A stretch of DNA of 64,000 nucleotides from Bacteroidota bacterium (GTDB lineage: Bacteria; Bacteroidota; Bacteroidia; Chitinophagales; Chitinophagaceae), in the NCBI GenBank assembly GCA_016868815.1, contig VGFQ01000011.1, forward strand, positions 1-64,000. Reading direction: 5' to 3'. Made by a program: the position numbers and the translations under genes. This document shows, in pieces, positions 10,113 through 20,651 of the stretch. The stretch's first letter is position 1, and each line of letters opens with the position of its first letter. The notes beneath the pieces were generated by a model that saw nothing but the letters and a program-made list of their open reading frames with translations, was not told the origin of the DNA and ran no database searches.

Positions 10113-11034
10113 GTCCAAACCCAAAAAAGAGATGCTGGGCAAAGGCATCCGCTCCCTGCTTCAGGGTATTGACACGGAGATGAAAAAGCTGGAAACGTCC
10201 CCTGCCAAGATGCCGGCGTCGGCGGCCGAGAAGGTCACGGCTGTCGTGCGGGTGCCCCTAGCCCAGATAGAGACCAACCCCAAGCAGCCACGCCAAGACT
10301 TCGAGGAGGCAGCCCTGCGAGAGCTGGCAGACTCCATCAAAATTCATGACATCATCCAGCCCCTGACCGTCGCGCGTCTCGCGCACAACAAATACCAGCT
10401 GATTGCCGGGGAACGCAGGCTCAGGGCCTGCAAGATCGCAGGCCTCAAGGATGTACCCGTCTTCATCCGCGAAGCCGACGACCAGCAGTTATTGGAGATG
10501 TCCCTGCTCGAGAACTTGCAGCGACAAGACCTCAACGCCATAGAAATCGGACAGAGCTACAAGCGCCTCATGGATGAATGCGCCCTCAGCCAGGAAGAGG
10601 TAGCTACCCGCATGGGGAAGGAACGCAGCACCGTCACCAACTACATCCGGCTGCTGAAGCTGCCCCCCTCCATCGTCGTTGCGGTGCGCAGCGGGAAGAT
10701 ATCGATGGGGCATGCCCGTGCCTTGATCGCGCTGGATACGGTAGATCGCCAGATGCATGTCTTCAAAGAGATCGTCGCCAAAAACCTCTCTGTCCGCCAG
10801 GCAGAGGAGCTTGCTAGGGCTTTCAGCAGCAAGTCGACAACCCCAAAGAAGGCAAAGGGAAGCCTCCAGCTTCCACCTGTCATGAAGAAGATAGAAGACA
10901 CGATCTGCTCCCATTTCGGTACCCGCGCAAGGCTCTTCCATGAAAAGAAGGGACGGGGGAAGATCATCCTCGAATACTACTCGGTAGAAGAACTCAACGG
11001 GCTGCTCGACAAAATGAAGATCACCGTGCAATGA
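10105..11034 (+). CDS. parB: Chromosome partitioning protein ParB
   Basis: IETNPKQPRQDFEEAALRELADSI, LIAGERRLRACKIAG, LLENLQRQDLNAIE; 8-nt overlap with parA. Confidence 0.96.
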   Translation: MSKSKPKKEMLGKGIRSLLQGIDTEMKKLETSPAKMPASAAEKVTAVVRVPLAQIETNPKQPRQDFEEAALRELADSIKIHDIIQPLTVARLAHNKYQLIAGERRLRACKIAGLKDVPVFIREADDQQLLEMSLLENLQRQDLNAIEIGQSYKRLMDECALSQEEVATRMGKERSTVTNYIRLLKLPPSIVVAVRSGKISMGHARALIALDTVDRQMHVFKEIVAKNLSVRQAEELARAFSSKSTTPKKAKGSLQLPPVMKKIEDTICSHFGTRARLFHEKKGRGKIILEYYSVEELNGLLDKMKITVQ

Positions 11035-11699
11035 TGATGGTCCGCCCGTTCCTGACGATGGTGGCGACTGCCGGCCTTTTGCTGGCTTGTGAGACCGCAG
11101 CGGGACAGGCCCAGGCGAGCACCGACACGACGCGTATGGGGACCCTCACCCGTACCCAGTCAGCACCCACAGGACCCACCGATACGGCCCCCAAAAAAAG
11201 GTCGCTGGCAGCGCAGGCAGCCCTCCGGTCGGCCATCTTACCGGGCGCTGGCCAGGTCTACAATCGGAAATACTGGAAGCTGCCGCTGGTATATGGGGCT
11301 CTGGCGATCCCGGTAGGAGCCTTTGCCTACAACCTCGAATGGTATCGTAAATGCCGAGAGGCTTATTCTGTACGATATTTCAATGATACATCCATCGTCG
11401 TGCCAAACCTGCCCGTAGATGCCATCGACCCGCAACTGCAGCCCCTGTCAACACAATCCCTCCGCCTCTACCGCAACGAGTTCCGCAAGAATGTCGACCT
11501 GTCGGTGCTGGCCCTGCTGGCCCTCTGGGGACTAAACATCGTGGATGCCGCCGTGGATGGGCACCTGCGGTCTTTCGATGTGGCTGAAAAGCTGAGTCTG
11601 CGAGTGACCCCCACCCCCACCCCGCAAGGTCTGCAGATGCAAGTGGGCATGAGATGGACCCTCGGCGGGACAGAGAAAAAAGCGATGGCCGCCCGCTAG
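11031..11699 (+). CDS. DUF5683 domain-containing protein
   Basis: KKRSLAAQAALRSAILPGAGQVYNRKYWKLPLVYGALAI pattern; located between parB and dapB; overlaps the parB stop. Confidence 0.8.
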   Translation: MMMVRPFLTMVATAGLLLACETAAGQAQASTDTTRMGTLTRTQSAPTGPTDTAPKKRSLAAQAALRSAILPGAGQVYNRKYWKLPLVYGALAIPVGAFAYNLEWYRKCREAYSVRYFNDTSIVVPNLPVDAIDPQLQPLSTQSLRLYRNEFRKNVDLSVLALLALWGLNIVDAAVDGHLRSFDVAEKLSLRVTPTPTPQGLQMQVGMRWTLGGTEKKAMAAR

Positions 11700-11753
11700 A
11701 GAGCGATCCGAACCGGCTAGACAAGAGCAGACAAAGTCATAAAATCTATAGAA

Positions 11754-12506
11754 ATGCGCATCATACTGGTGGGATACGGGAAGATGGGAAAGGCCATCGA
11801 AGTTGCTGCCCTGGCAAAAGGCCACCAGATCTCCGCCCGCATCGACCTGCATAATACCGAAGACCTGCAGGAGGCGATGGCTCGGAGTGCCGACATAGCC
11901 ATCGAGTTCACTGGCCCCGGGAGTGCCTATGAGAATGTCTGCCGCTGCCTTGAGCTGGGCCTCCCCGTCGTCACCGGCTCCACCGGCTGGCTGGAGCACT
12001 ACGGAGATGCGATCGCCCTTTGCCATCAACGGCAAGGCGCCCTGATACATGCCAGCAACTTCAGTATCGGCGTCAACATCTTCTTTGAAGTGAACCGTCA
12101 GCTGTCACGTCTGATGGCGGCACATCCCGCCTATGATGTACAGGTCTCTGAAGTCCATCATACCCAGAAAAAAGATGCTCCCAGCGGTACCGCCATCCGC
12201 CTTGCCGAACAAATCGTACAGGCAGAAGGCGTCAAAACACGATGGACCGATCACCAGACAGAGAACCCTACAGACCTTTACATCGAAAGCGAACGCAGGG
12301 AACCTTATCCGGGCCTGCACCGAGTGCGCTACCGCTCCACCATCGATGAGATCGAAATCAGCCACAACGCCCTGCGCCGCGACGGATTTGCGGCAGGCGC
12401 CATCTTGGCTGCTGAATTCCTGGTTGGGAGAAAAGGCGTATTTTCTATGAAAGACGTACTGGGTCTAGGTGAAGAGGTCCCCTCGCCAGGCAACGCCCAA
12501 CCCTAG
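11754..12506 (+). CDS. dapB: 4-hydroxy-tetrahydrodipicolinate reductase
   Basis: MRIILVGYGKMGKAIE nucleotide-binding motif; EVHHTQKKDAPSGTAIRLAE active-site motif. Confidence 0.95.
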   Translation: MRIILVGYGKMGKAIEVAALAKGHQISARIDLHNTEDLQEAMARSADIAIEFTGPGSAYENVCRCLELGLPVVTGSTGWLEHYGDAIALCHQRQGALIHASNFSIGVNIFFEVNRQLSRLMAAHPAYDVQVSEVHHTQKKDAPSGTAIRLAEQIVQAEGVKTRWTDHQTENPTDLYIESERREPYPGLHRVRYRSTIDEIEISHNALRRDGFAAGAILAAEFLVGRKGVFSMKDVLGLGEEVPSPGNAQP

Positions 12507-12530
12507 CGAAGTCTTGCTAACACACGACCC

Positions 12531-13025
12531 GTGCTAAACCGAAAGACACAATATGCCCTCCACGCACTCGAATATCTGGCCCTACAGGAAGGTAAAACCC
12601 ACGTACTCATCTCAGACATCGCAGAGGCCAGAGATATACCGCTGAAATTCCTGGAGAACATCCTGCTGGAGCTGCGCTATGAAGGCATCCTCCTCAGCAA
12701 GAAAGGCAAGGGTGGTGGCTATGGCTTCCGCATTCCGCCAAAGGAGATCCCGATCGCCCGCATCATTCGCATCATGGACGGCCCCATCGCCATGCTGCCC
12801 TGCGCAAGCCTTTACTTCTACGAACGCTGCAGCCACTGCAATGAAAACAATTGTGGGCTGCACGACCTAATGGTTTCAGTAAGAGACGCCAACCTCCGCA
12901 TCCTGGAGCGGACGACCCTCGCCGACCTGGCGGCGGGAAAAACGAAGAAGTCCAGGGAGCGCGCTGCCAAGCCCTCGACAGGCAAGGCGGTGGCCGCCAA
13001 GTCCGTCCGGCAGAAACGCAGCTGA
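12531..13025 (+). CDS. Rrf2 family transcriptional regulator (GTG start)
   Basis: LNRKTQYALHALEYLALQEGKTHVLISDIAEARDIPLKFLENILLELRYEGILLSKKGKGGGYGF; CASLYFYERCSHCNENNCGLHD cysteine cluster. Confidence 0.93.
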   Translation: MLNRKTQYALHALEYLALQEGKTHVLISDIAEARDIPLKFLENILLELRYEGILLSKKGKGGGYGFRIPPKEIPIARIIRIMDGPIAMLPCASLYFYERCSHCNENNCGLHDLMVSVRDANLRILERTTLADLAAGKTKKSRERAAKPSTGKAVAAKSVRQKRS

Positions 13026-13026
13026 C

Positions 13027-14004
13027 CTATTCGTCGAAGACCTGCAGGGAAAGATGCCGGAAGGCTTCCATGGCCCCAAGATAGGCGCAGGTACGTGCCC
13101 CGGCCCGGTTGGCGATGGCAACCATGCGAACCCACTCCCCCACTGAAATAGGGTGCAGGCGATGGCCTTCACGAACCGACAATTGATATAAGACAGCTCC
13201 TACGAAGGCATCCCCGGCCCCCGTCGTGTCGGTCACCTCCACTGGAATGCTGGGCACCACCTGCGTGTGGTCTCCCACACAGAGTAAGGTCCCCTCACTG
13301 CCCAGGGTGATGGCAAAAACGGCCGCACTCATAGATCGCAGGGTCTGGGCAGCCACAGGGATGGATGCGGCAGCCGTCAGCAGCAATGCCTCTTCCTCAC
13401 TGACTTTGAAAAAGTCGCAGTGACGGATGAAATATGCCGACTGCTCCACAAAAGAGGAAATGCGATCGTGATACAGCAGATGGCGGTAGTTAGGGTCGAA
13501 AGAGATGAATTTCCCTGACTCGACACCACGACGGTGCAGGGAACGGTAGGCCTCTTGCAAAGGGCCGGGCAGAAACGCCGTGGCAGAGCCGAAATGCAGG
13601 ATGGAAACCTCGTCGAGCGGCAGGTGTGCAATCTCTTGGGATGCCAGCTGCCCGTCAGCTCCCCGGTTGAAATAAAAGTCGCGCTCCCCATTCTCCATCA
13701 GGGAGACAAAGGCCAGCGTCGTGAAATGATCCGGGTCTTGCAGGAGGAACCTGGTATCCACGCCGAACGACTGCATCACCTGCACCAGCAGCCTGCCGAA
13801 AGGGTCTGCCCCCACCTTGGCCGCCAGCCGGACATTACCCCCCAGCGCTGCCACGGCAGCAGCCACATTGGTAGGAGCACCTCCCGGCTTGCGCAGAAAA
13901 TGCTCGCCGTCTGAGAGCGAGCGTCCCTTGTCGGTGCAGATCATATCGATCAACGCCTCTCCAATGCATACGATGCCCGAAGGGCAGCTTTCAGATGGAT
14001 TCAT
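13027..14004 (-). CDS. PfkB family carbohydrate kinase (fructokinase-like)
   Basis: GEALIDMICTD...KPGGAPTNVAAAVAALGG...DTTGAGDAFVGAV; ORF opens at 14085 but MNPSESCPSGIVCIGEAL at 14004 is the likely start. Confidence 0.9.
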   Translation of the reverse strand: MNPSESCPSGIVCIGEALIDMICTDKGRSLSDGEHFLRKPGGAPTNVAAAVAALGGNVRLAAKVGADPFGRLLVQVMQSFGVDTRFLLQDPDHFTTLAFVSLMENGERDFYFNRGADGQLASQEIAHLPLDEVSILHFGSATAFLPGPLQEAYRSLHRRGVESGKFISFDPNYRHLLYHDRISSFVEQSAYFIRHCDFFKVSEEEALLLTAAASIPVAAQTLRSMSAAVFAITLGSEGTLLCVGDHTQVVPSIPVEVTDTTGAGDAFVGAVLYQLSVREGHRLHPISVGEWVRMVAIANRAGARTCAYLGAMEAFRHLSLQVFDE

Positions 14005-14156
14005 TGCGCTAAGCTTGTACGCGCACCCCTTTTTCGATGCTGGACTGAGATGGAGCGAGCAGGTGAAAATACTGGAATTCAGCAAGCCTGCCGCAGATGC
14101 AAGCTAGACAGAGAGGCAAGGGATGGCCAGCATGCAAGCAGGAGGACCCGCTGTGC

Positions 14157-14164
14157 TATCTTTG
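14157..14164 (+). promoter_or_regulatory. Candidate -7 promoter element TATCTTTG, 4 nt from the start codon
   Basis: TATCTTTG-CCGC-ATG directly 5' of the GAF gene. Confidence 0.45.
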
Positions 14165-14168
14165 CCGC

Positions 14169-14642
14169 ATGGCCGAGGATTTGCAAATCACAGCTGGCAG
14201 CAAGGAGGAGCAGTACCGTCAACTGTTGCCCCAGATTTCTGCGTTGATGGAAGGGGAAGGCGACCTGATTGCCAACTTGGCCAATGCCACGGCAGCGCTG
14301 AGGGAGCAGTTCGGATGGTGGTGGGTGGGCTTCTACCTGGTACGGGAAGAAGCGCTTGTGTTAGGGCCCTTCCAAGGACCAGTCGCCTGTACGAAGATTC
14401 GGAAAGGCAGGGGTGTATGCGGTGCCGCCTGGGAGCGGGCTTCGACGGTCATCGTCCCAGATGTGGAACAGTTTCCCGGCCATATCGCATGCAGCAGCCT
14501 GTCACGGAGCGAGATTGTTGTGCCGGTGATTCGTCAGGGCGAGGTCGTCGCCGTCCTCGACGTCGACAGCGAGCACCTCGCACATTTCGATGAGACCGAC
14601 CAGCATTGGCTGGAAACACTGGCCGAGAAGCTTCCCTTCTGA
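14169..14642 (+). CDS. GAF domain protein, free methionine-(R)-sulfoxide reductase type
   Basis: FGWWWVGFYLV...LGPFQGPVACTKIRKGRGVCGAAW...VPDVEQFPGHIAC...SEIVVPV...VLDVDS; three fRMsr-type Cys retained. Confidence 0.88.
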   Translation: MAEDLQITAGSKEEQYRQLLPQISALMEGEGDLIANLANATAALREQFGWWWVGFYLVREEALVLGPFQGPVACTKIRKGRGVCGAAWERASTVIVPDVEQFPGHIACSSLSRSEIVVPVIRQGEVVAVLDVDSEHLAHFDETDQHWLETLAEKLPF

Positions 14643-14712
14643 CGAGTTCCGCGCCCCACTCTTCGACAGGAAACCCCGTATGCTAAGGAGATGGTTTGTC
14701 CTTAGCCTAGAT

Positions 14713-15936
14713 TCACTCGCGGAGCAAGGCTTCCACCCGCTCTTCTAGTTCTTTGCGGAAGACCTCGTGGGCAGGGCCGGTGGCAGGGCCGGCATAGCCT
14801 ACCTCGGTGTGGCGTACACGCCCGTCCTTTCCCAGGAAGATGGTGGTGGGAAAGGCTCGGATGGGTGTGAATCCGGGCAATGTCTTCTGCGTGCGGAGCG
14901 TATCGGCACTTGTGACACCTGTGATGAGCATCGGATAAGTCACCTCAAAGCGATCCCGGAACTTGGAGAGACTGCGGCGCGACCGCTGGAAGTCGGCACT
15001 ATATTCATATGCCAGACCGATGACTTCGACACCCCGGCTGCGATGCTGGCGGTAGAAGTTGCTCAAAAAGGCTGTCTCATCCATACAGTTGGGGCACCAG
15101 GATCCCATGATCTGCAGGATCAGGACCTTGCCTCGATAGCGCGGGTCTTCCAAGGAGACAAGGTTGCTATCGAGGTCAGGGAATCGAAACTGCAGGGGTG
15201 GACTTCCGGGGATCCATTGCATCCGGGCAGCACTGCGGTCGAGGATGGCAGCGGCGTCTCGGGTGGCCGACCAGGGCTCGCAGTTTGTCCCGCCGGCGGC
15301 AAAGACACCGTCTACCAGCTGGTCCTTGCCGGAAAGCCGTGCCCCGAAATAGAAGGCATGGCTGCCATCAAAGCAGGAGAGCTGTAGGGTGTCACCCTGG
15401 ATGGTACCCTCGAGGTATCGGTAGTCGCCTGTTGGCGTGAGAAAGGTGCCGGTGAGCTGCTGGCCCTGCTGGCGGAATGCTGCGATGGCTGGCCGCTGCG
15501 TGCCATTGGGCCGGATAAAGGTAGCCTTCCAACGGCCGCTGATATCGGTGGTGGGCTGGCCCTGGAAGACCGGGAATTTCACTTGCCCCGGGCGGATCTC
15601 AACGCGCTGCAACACTTCGGGCTGTTGCTCGCCCGCCTTAACCCAGATGCCGGACATTCGCTGCCCATGGATTTGCAGTCGAAAGGCCGATTCAAAGAAG
15701 GGCATATCCACCCAGACGGAGTCGCCCTTCCGGCGGATGCGGTCGATGGTTATACGTTCTTCGCCATTCCGGATGGTCCAACGGACGGCAGCCCCTTCTC
15801 CTTGAATGTCAAGGTGGAAGACGATGGGCAGTCCGTCGGGCCTCAGGAACTGGCCGATATAGGTGCCGGGGATCACTTGTGCGAATACACAGGACAGCGT
15901 CAGGAGGAAGACTGCCACCAAGGAGGCTATCCGCAT
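14713..15936 (-). CDS. TlpA-like thioredoxin-fold protein (secreted, with N-terminal extension)
   Basis: Signal peptide; KVLILQIMGSWCPNCMDETAFL (CPNC) redoxin motif. TATCTTTG at 15946-15953 on the minus strand just 5' of ATG. Confidence 0.85.
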   Translation of the reverse strand: MRIASLVAVFLLTLSCVFAQVIPGTYIGQFLRPDGLPIVFHLDIQGEGAAVRWTIRNGEERITIDRIRRKGDSVWVDMPFFESAFRLQIHGQRMSGIWVKAGEQQPEVLQRVEIRPGQVKFPVFQGQPTTDISGRWKATFIRPNGTQRPAIAAFRQQGQQLTGTFLTPTGDYRYLEGTIQGDTLQLSCFDGSHAFYFGARLSGKDQLVDGVFAAGGTNCEPWSATRDAAAILDRSAARMQWIPGSPPLQFRFPDLDSNLVSLEDPRYRGKVLILQIMGSWCPNCMDETAFLSNFYRQHRSRGVEVIGLAYEYSADFQRSRRSLSKFRDRFEVTYPMLITGVTSADTLRTQKTLPGFTPIRAFPTTIFLGKDGRVRHTEVGYAGPATGPAHEVFRKELEERVEALLRE

Positions 15937-16081
15937 ATTTTTTCACAAAGATACGGCAGCCATGGCGCCCTTTAGCATAGCTGGCCGGCAGCCCATCGCA
16001 GGGAGATACGGGATAAATAATACTTCGTCCTCCTCAGTTTTTGTCAAACATTCGACGAAGGGAAGATCCCCTCTGAAAGGC

Positions 16082-16528
16082 CTATTGCACCGCCTGGAGG
16101 TTAATGTCAAAGATGAGTACGGAGTTGGGGGGAATACTACCGGTTGCCTGCGCACCATATCCCAGGCTGGGGGGCAGATAGAGTTTGATGCGTCCACCCG
16201 CCTTGATCAAAGGGATGCCGTACTGCCAGCCCAAGATCAGCTGACCTAGTCCAAAGGTAGCGGGGGTAGCGACTGTCTGGTCGAATACATTCCCATTCGT
16301 AAGGCTGCCCGTATACAACACGGTGACGCGTGAGCTCTGGGTGGGCGTTGCCCCAGTGCCGGCGGTGATGATCTGATAATAGAAACCCCGGCTATCTTTA
16401 GTCACCACAGATCCTAGATTGGCCCGGGTGATATAAGCCTCCAACGTTTCGGGGGCCTCCTCTTTCTTACAGGAAGTACCCAGCAGGCACACGGCACTCA
16501 GCCAGGCAAAGCATCGACTCCTCTTCAT
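16082..16528 (-). CDS. FKBP-type peptidyl-prolyl cis-trans isomerase lipoprotein
   Basis: MKRSRCFAWLSAVCLLGTSCKKEE lipobox; SSRVTVLYTGSLTNGNVFDQT...GWQYGIPLIKAGGRIKLYLPPSLGYGAQATGSIPPNSVLIFDINL. Confidence 0.93.
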   Translation of the reverse strand: MKRSRCFAWLSAVCLLGTSCKKEEAPETLEAYITRANLGSVVTKDSRGFYYQIITAGTGATPTQSSRVTVLYTGSLTNGNVFDQTVATPATFGLGQLILGWQYGIPLIKAGGRIKLYLPPSLGYGAQATGSIPPNSVLIFDINLQAVQ

Positions 16529-16557
16529 GTTCAGATGTTTCCACAAAGTTCGGTGAA

Positions 16558-16911
16558 TTAGGGCAGGTTTGCTTCTTCGGAGAACCCCTGCGATGTATTT
16601 TTTCGTTTGGATAAGAGCCGATGGTAGCGCTCCTCATTGCGTTCCCATTGCATCCGGCTGTAGAGCCATCCGGTGAAGCCGGCGATGATGGCCACGGCTA
16701 CCACAAGCAGAAAAGGGTTAAACTGCGATGTCCCGACGGCATCTGCGCGACGGTACCAAAACCGTCCGGTCAGGTAGTTGAGCAGGATGGGAAGAGCCAG
16801 TACACCCCCGACGGGCAGGCCCACCCAGATGGCAGCAACAAACCGCCGACGCTGATCCCTTCGGCGAGACCACCATGTCAGGAAAACCTCATCGTCTGAG
16901 GGAGGTATCAT
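16558..16911 (-). CDS. Hypothetical membrane protein
   Basis: MIPPSDDEVFLTWWSRRR... two TM segments; start revised from 16995 to 16911 because minus-strand TACCTTTG (16916-16923) lies 4 nt 5' of this ATG. Confidence 0.6.
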   Translation of the reverse strand: MIPPSDDEVFLTWWSRRRDQRRRFVAAIWVGLPVGGVLALPILLNYLTGRFWYRRADAVGTSQFNPFLLVVAVAIIAGFTGWLYSRMQWERNEERYHRLLSKRKNTSQGFSEEANLP

Positions 16912-17039
16912 GCTGCAAAGGTAGAGAAGACCTGCCACGGGATTCCGCGGAACTCCTTTCAAGGCAAAATAATGTAGCCATTTCGTTGATTTCACTTAAC
17001 TTTCACAAAGAGGTACTTCTGTGACGGAACCTATTTTGC

Positions 17040-17894
17040 ATGTCAAGCCGGGTCCCATTTTTTTTAAGATCCTATCTGGCAAGCCAAGGGAGTCTTTCCC
17101 TGCCCGGCTTCGGTCGGATCATGTTCGACATGTCTTTATCACCCGATGCTTCGGAGGCCAACAACCGATTTCCGCCTGACAGCCTCACGTTTCGTGCTGA
17201 GGCCAAAGGCAGCTGGGATCCCGAACTGATTGATTTTATCTGCCGGGAGACCGGCAAGATTCGCCCCTTGATCATGTCTGACCTGAATTCTTACCTCGAG
17301 TTCGGGCATGAGCTGACGATGACCAGTAAGCCTTTCTATATCGAAGGCATCGGATGGCTGCAGCAAAACGCTCAACATGAGGTAACCTTGATGCAGGAAG
17401 ACGGGGTAATAGCCCCTTCAGAGATTCGACCCCAGAGAAGGGAGCGCCCAAGGTCCCTGCAACGCTTTACCTTTCCGGCTTACATCCGCTGGAGTAGCAT
17501 TGCGGTGGTCCTGCTGCTGTCTTCACTGGCCGCAGCACTGGGGTATGTAGCTGTCAGCGGTATATGGCGTGGCTTGTCGCTGTTCCAGCCCCGTGATGCG
17601 GCTATAGCCCCGGCCCCGGCAAAGGAAACAGCCGACCTTGCGCCAGCCCAGCTTATTGAAAAGCCATATCCCTTTGTGGTCGTCCTGGAAGTCTCTTCGA
17701 GAAACCGTGCACTGAAGCGCTATGCCGACCTGAAGGAATGGGGACATCCCGTCCGTATGAGCACAAAAGATTCCGTCAAATTCAAACTCTACATCCCGAT
17801 CCGGGCACCCCTTCCCGACACCGCCAGGCACAGGGACTCCCTTTCTTTGTTCTTCAACAGAAAGGTCTGGATTGAAACCCACCCGGATGAATGA
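17040..17894 (+). CDS. HU-CCDC81-like N-terminal domain, single TM helix, SPOR-like C-terminus
   Basis: FLRSYLASQGSLSLPGFGRI...SFRAEAKGSWDPELIDFICRETGK-type N-domain (observed LTFRAEAKGSWDPELIDFICRETGK), TM helix, then VVLEVSSRNRALKRYADLKEWGHPVRM. Confidence 0.65.
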   Translation: MSSRVPFFLRSYLASQGSLSLPGFGRIMFDMSLSPDASEANNRFPPDSLTFRAEAKGSWDPELIDFICRETGKIRPLIMSDLNSYLEFGHELTMTSKPFYIEGIGWLQQNAQHEVTLMQEDGVIAPSEIRPQRRERPRSLQRFTFPAYIRWSSIAVVLLLSSLAAALGYVAVSGIWRGLSLFQPRDAAIAPAPAKETADLAPAQLIEKPYPFVVVLEVSSRNRALKRYADLKEWGHPVRMSTKDSVKFKLYIPIRAPLPDTARHRDSLSLFFNRKVWIETHPDE

Positions 17895-18570
17895 CCGATC
17901 GCGATCGGTAGTCTTGCTATATATGCTGGCCTGCGTAGCAGACATCGCCTGCCTGAACCTATATCCGGAGGCTCGTCCCTGGACGAAGCCCTGGCTGATG
18001 CCTTTGCTGATGGGCTTTTGCTGGACTGCGATGTACCCACTACATGCTCGCCCCTACACCATCCTGGCGGCACTGGCCTTTTCCTGGATGGGCGACCTAC
18101 TCTTGCTGGGCAAGGGCCCAGGCTGGTTCCTGGCAGGACTTGCCTCCTTTTTGCTGGCGCATCTGACCTATATCACGTACTTCCTTTCGATCCGCTCCCC
18201 TAAAGTATCTTTTTTAAAGAGAAGGCCTGTTATGCTCCTTGCGGTCGGCGTCTTCGTGTTTGAATTGCTGCATATCCTATGGCCTGGTCTGGGAGATCTG
18301 CGCTGGGCTGTCACGGCCTATGCCGTCGTTATCGGAACCATGCTCTGCTGCGCCCTTTGGCAATATGGAAAGATTCCTAATGCCGCCGCGGTACCTTTCA
18401 TGCTGGGGGCCCTGTCGTTTGTTTTTTCGGATGCCTTACTGGCGATAGATCGATTTCGAGAACCCTTCCCGGCAGCCGGCACCGCCATCATGGCCACCTA
18501 TTGCCTGGCACAATGGCTGCTCGTCAAGGGCAGCCTGCACGCAGGACAGGAGCAGCGTTTGCCGGCCTAG
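17887..18570 (+). CDS. Lysoplasmalogenase (YhhN family) membrane protein
   Basis: Multi-TM; ALAFSWMGDLLLL and GALSFVFSDALLAIDRF motifs. Confidence 0.85.
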   Translation: MNDRSRSVVLLYMLACVADIACLNLYPEARPWTKPWLMPLLMGFCWTAMYPLHARPYTILAALAFSWMGDLLLLGKGPGWFLAGLASFLLAHLTYITYFLSIRSPKVSFLKRRPVMLLAVGVFVFELLHILWPGLGDLRWAVTAYAVVIGTMLCCALWQYGKIPNAAAVPFMLGALSFVFSDALLAIDRFREPFPAAGTAIMATYCLAQWLLVKGSLHAGQEQRLPA

Positions 18571-18583
18571 GAAATCCCTCTAC

Positions 18584-18614
18584 AAAAAAAAGGAGCGGCT
18601 ATGGTAGCCGCTCC
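18584..18614 (-). terminator. Rho-independent terminator of groESL
   Basis: Perfect inverted repeat GGAGCGGCTA-TGG-TAGCCGCTCC (18592-18614) followed on the minus strand by a T run. Confidence 0.85.
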
Positions 18615-18680
18615 CTGCAATGGTCTGATGCAGGCCACGGAAGAGCAATGTAATTACCTGCTCCTCTTTGACCAGATAGA

Positions 18681-20321
18681 TTAATAATCCATGCCACCCA
18701 TGCCCGGTGCACCGCCGCCATGATTGTTGATGGGCTCTTCCTTCTTGGGTTTGTCGGCAACCACGCACTCTGTCGTGAGTAGCATGCCGGCAATGGAGGC
18801 AGCATGCTCGAGGGCGACGCGGCTGACTTTGGTGGGGTCGATGACACCGGCCGTCAACAGCTTCTCATAGCTATCGGTACGGGCGTTGTAGCCGAAGTCG
18901 TCTTTACCCTCCTTCACCTTCTGTACGACGATGGAACCTTCGATGCCGGCATTGGCAACGATGGTGCGCAGGGGCTCCTCGAGGGCACGGCGAACGATGG
19001 CGATGCCTGTCGTCTCGTCTTCATTGGCACCTTTCTTCTTGTCAAGCGACTCAATGGCGCGGATGTAGGCAATGCCACCGCCGGGCACAATACCTTCCTC
19101 GACAGCGGCTCGGGTGGCATGCAGCGCATCGTCCACACGATCCTTCTTCTCCTTCATCTCTGTTTCGGTAGCGGCACCGATATTGAGGACGGCTACACCA
19201 CCACTGAGCTTGGCCAGGCGCTCCTGGAGCTTCTCCTTGTCGTACTCAGAAGTAGTCGTCTCGATCTGGGCCTTGATCTGTCCGATACGGGCTTTAATGT
19301 CTTCTTTCTTGCCTTTTCCACCGACGACGGTGGTGTTGTCCTTGTCGATGGTGACGCGCTCTGCCCGTCCGAGGTAAGACAGATCGGCATTCTCGAGCTT
19401 ATAGCCCTGCTCTTCGGAAATTACCAGACCCTTAGTTAGAATGGCAATGTCCTGCAGCATCTCCTTGCGGCGGTCGCCAAAGCCAGGAGCCTTGACGGCA
19501 GCCACTTTCAGGGTGCCACGCAGCTTGTTGACAACGAGGGTAGCCAGAGCCTCGCCCTCCAAGTCTTCTGCAATAATGACAAGAGGCGCTCCCTGCTGGG
19601 CGACTTTCTCCAAAATATGGAGGACGTCCTTCATGGCAGAAACTTTCTTGTCATAGATCAAAATATATGGGTTCTGCAACTCGCACTCCATCTTATCAGA
19701 GTTGGTGACGAAGTACGGAGATATGTATCCCCGGTCAAACTGCATACCTTCCACCAACTCTATGCTAGTCTCGGTACCACGGGCTTCTTCGACCGTGATG
19801 ACGCCGTCTTTGCCAACCTTTTGCATGGCAGAGGCGATCAGCTTACCAATCTCTGGATCGTTGTTGGCGGAGATGGAAGCGACCTGCTCAATTTTCTTGC
19901 TGTCATTACCGACCGTTTGGGTCTGCTTCTGAAGATTCTCCACAACGATGTCGACTGCCTTGTCGATGCCACGCTTCAGATCCATCGGGTTGGCACCTGC
20001 GGTAACATTCTTTAATCCCTCAGTGATGATGGACTGTGCCAGGACGGTAGCCGTTGTGGTGCCATCTCCAGCGACGTCTGCTGTCTTGGAGGCGACCTCC
20101 TTGACCATCTGAGCACCCATATTCTCAATTGGATCTTCTAGTTCAATGTCTTTGGCGACCGTCACACCGTCTTTGGTGACGGTGGGGGAGCCGAACTTCT
20201 TCTCGAGGACCACATTGCGACCTTTGGGGCCGAGGGTCACTTTCACTGCATTCGCGAGCACATCAACGCCCTTTTTCATCTTGGCGCGAGCCTCGGTGTT
20301 GAAGTATAACTGTTTTGCCAT
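18681..20321 (-). CDS. groL: Chaperonin GroEL
   Basis: 546 aa; [58 protein letters not shown]-terminal GMGGMDY. Confidence 0.99.
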   Translation of the reverse strand: MAKQLYFNTEARAKMKKGVDVLANAVKVTLGPKGRNVVLEKKFGSPTVTKDGVTVAKDIELEDPIENMGAQMVKEVASKTADVAGDGTTTATVLAQSIITEGLKNVTAGANPMDLKRGIDKAVDIVVENLQKQTQTVGNDSKKIEQVASISANNDPEIGKLIASAMQKVGKDGVITVEEARGTETSIELVEGMQFDRGYISPYFVTNSDKMECELQNPYILIYDKKVSAMKDVLHILEKVAQQGAPLVIIAEDLEGEALATLVVNKLRGTLKVAAVKAPGFGDRRKEMLQDIAILTKGLVISEEQGYKLENADLSYLGRAERVTIDKDNTTVVGGKGKKEDIKARIGQIKAQIETTTSEYDKEKLQERLAKLSGGVAVLNIGAATETEMKEKKDRVDDALHATRAAVEEGIVPGGGIAYIRAIESLDKKKGANEDETTGIAIVRRALEEPLRTIVANAGIEGSIVVQKVKEGKDDFGYNARTDSYEKLLTAGVIDPTKVSRVALEHAASIAGMLLTTECVVADKPKKEEPINNHGGGAPGMGGMDY

Positions 20322-20369
20322 GTTACTGGTATTTGAGGTTAGTGATATATAAAATAATCATGCAACGAA

Positions 20370-20651
20370 TTAGACAATAGCCAGGATATCTGATTCGCGC
20401 ATGATGAGATAGTCAATGCCTTCGATCGTGATCTCCGTACCGCTATACTTGCCATAAAGGACCGTGTTGCCAGCCTTGACCGTCATTGGCTCGTCCTTTT
20501 TCCCGGGGCCTGCAGCCATGACCGTCCCTCGCTGGGGCTTCTCTTTGGCAGTGTCAGGGATGATGATTCCTCCGGCAGACTTCTCCTCGGCGGGAGCAGC
20601 TTTTACAATTACCCGGTCATGTAATGGGGTAATGCTCAACTTCTTAGCCAT
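20370..20651 (-). CDS. groS: Co-chaperonin GroES
   Basis: 93 aa; [34 protein letters not shown]. Confidence 0.98.
   Translation of the reverse strand: MAKKLSITPLHDRVIVKAAPAEEKSAGGIIIPDTAKEKPQRGTVMAAGPGKKDEPMTVKAGNTVLYGKYSGTEITIEGIDYLIMRESDILAIV

Noticed and set aside
8593-11034. parS site near parAB
   Set aside because: I looked for a TGTTTCACGTGAAACA-like palindrome and did not see one, but the visual scan was not exhaustive; a motif search is needed.
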